From the IMG/VR virus record IMGVR_UViG_3300049783_001672, positions 1 through 20,218 of that record: a stretch of 20,218 bases of DNA. One strand, written 5' to 3'. Positions within the stretch are counted from its first letter, which is position 1. Every line of letters begins with the position of its first letter. Source of the stretch: a virus. The notes beneath the pieces were generated by a model, which searched no databases, was not told where the DNA came from, and saw only the letters and a list, made by a program, of their open reading frames with translations. Position numbers and translations under genes: made by a program. This document shows positions 20,107 through 20,218 of the stretch, in pieces.

Positions 20107-20218
20107 CAATAAATGCAATTCTTGCGTGCGATACTGAGGGCGGTATCGCACGCAAGGGAATAATGCCTTGGCCCAAAAACAAAGTAGATTTGCGTTTCTT
20201 TTCGCAAATTACCAGAAA
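20103..20218 (+). CDS. folA: Dihydrofolate reductase, 3' part cut by the window edge
   Basis: Only the first 38 codons are present. MTINAILACDTEGGIARKGIMPWPKNKVDLRFFSQIT matches the N-terminus of DHFR: the AILACD strand, the GGIxxxGxMPW loop (Met20-loop region, usually GGIGKxGxLPW) and DLRFFxxIT leading to the first helix. The enzyme reduces dihydrofolate with NADPH and, in T4-like phages (gene frd), supports thymidylate synthesis, so a thymidylate synthase may lie further downstream. Gly-Lys of the loop is replaced by Ala-Arg. A strong perfect hairpin covers codons 7-18. The start overlaps the upstream stop. Confidence 0.9.
   Translation, partial: MTINAILACDTEGGIARKGIMPWPKNKVDLRFFSQITR
20121..20156 (+). 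promoter_or_regulatory. Perfect 14-bp intragenic stem-loop in DHFR
   Basis: CTTGCGTGCGATAC (20121-20134), loop TGAGGGCG, GTATCGCACGCAAG (20143-20156): a GC-rich stem beginning 18 nt after the DHFR start codon. No T-tract follows. The encoded residues are the normal DHFR loop, so the stem is created by codon choice rather than an insertion. Confidence 0.9.

Noticed and set aside
7737-20156. Intrinsic terminators at the perfect stem-loops
   Set aside because: None is followed by a run of T, and five lie inside reading frames just after start codons.

Overview
The window is a contiguous piece of a tailed-phage genome, most likely a T4-like (T4 superfamily) myovirus. The evidence is a family B DNA polymerase with T4 gp43 motifs in two pieces, a gp45-type sliding clamp, a T4 RNase H-type 5' nuclease, phage peptide deformylase and dihydrofolate reductase genes, very tight packing (most start codons overlap the preceding stop as ATGA, GTGA or TAATG), and all genes on the + strand. 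Base composition is moderately AT-rich. No tRNA, integrase, insertion sequence or CRISPR array was seen. The host cannot be read from the sequence. The promoters are sigma-70-like, so the host is probably a Gram-negative bacterium with a conventional housekeeping sigma factor.

Layout. 1-3202: a cut-off unknown gene, a protein with polynucleotide-ligase-like motifs, an HxGH nucleotidylyltransferase, and an amidase-SH3 endolysin. The ligase-like protein and the nucleotidylyltransferase start with the same pentapeptide MRLFE. 3206-7357: a promoter, a Cys-rich gene carrying two degenerate repeat units, then nine translationally coupled paralogues built from 34 copies of a 23-residue WYLNG..HR.DGPA repeat. 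Their leader peptides follow an A-B-B, A-B-B, A-B-B order. 7367-10782: a small basic/helical gene (possibly DsbA-like), a small beta-barrel gene and the split DNA polymerase. 10786-12151: the clamp operon. 12158-15269: a membrane protein behind a promoter bracketed by three operator-like elements, then peptide deformylase, a small conserved gene, RNase H and two unknown genes. 15278-20218: a 53-residue gene, a MoxR-type AAA+ ATPase and a metallopeptidase/VWA protein, each of these three with its own promoter, several small genes, and the start of dihydrofolate reductase.

How the genes work together. The polymerase, clamp and RNase H form a replication set. Peptide deformylase, dihydrofolate reductase and possibly the HxGH enzyme serve host-takeover or nucleotide/cofactor metabolism. 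The MoxR/VWA pair is a chaperone-like or remodelling module. The repeat cluster has no known function.

Three patterns stand out. (1) Six perfect inverted repeats of 12-14 bp, unrelated in sequence, lie within about 60 nt of a start codon, five of them inside coding sequence. (2) All seven recognised promoters have exactly 17-bp spacers, and several carry a private dyad or operator-like element. (3) A C-terminal peptide resembling E..IIM.KL.Q recurs on otherwise different small proteins. These, together with the repeat-gene array, are the best candidates for something undescribed.
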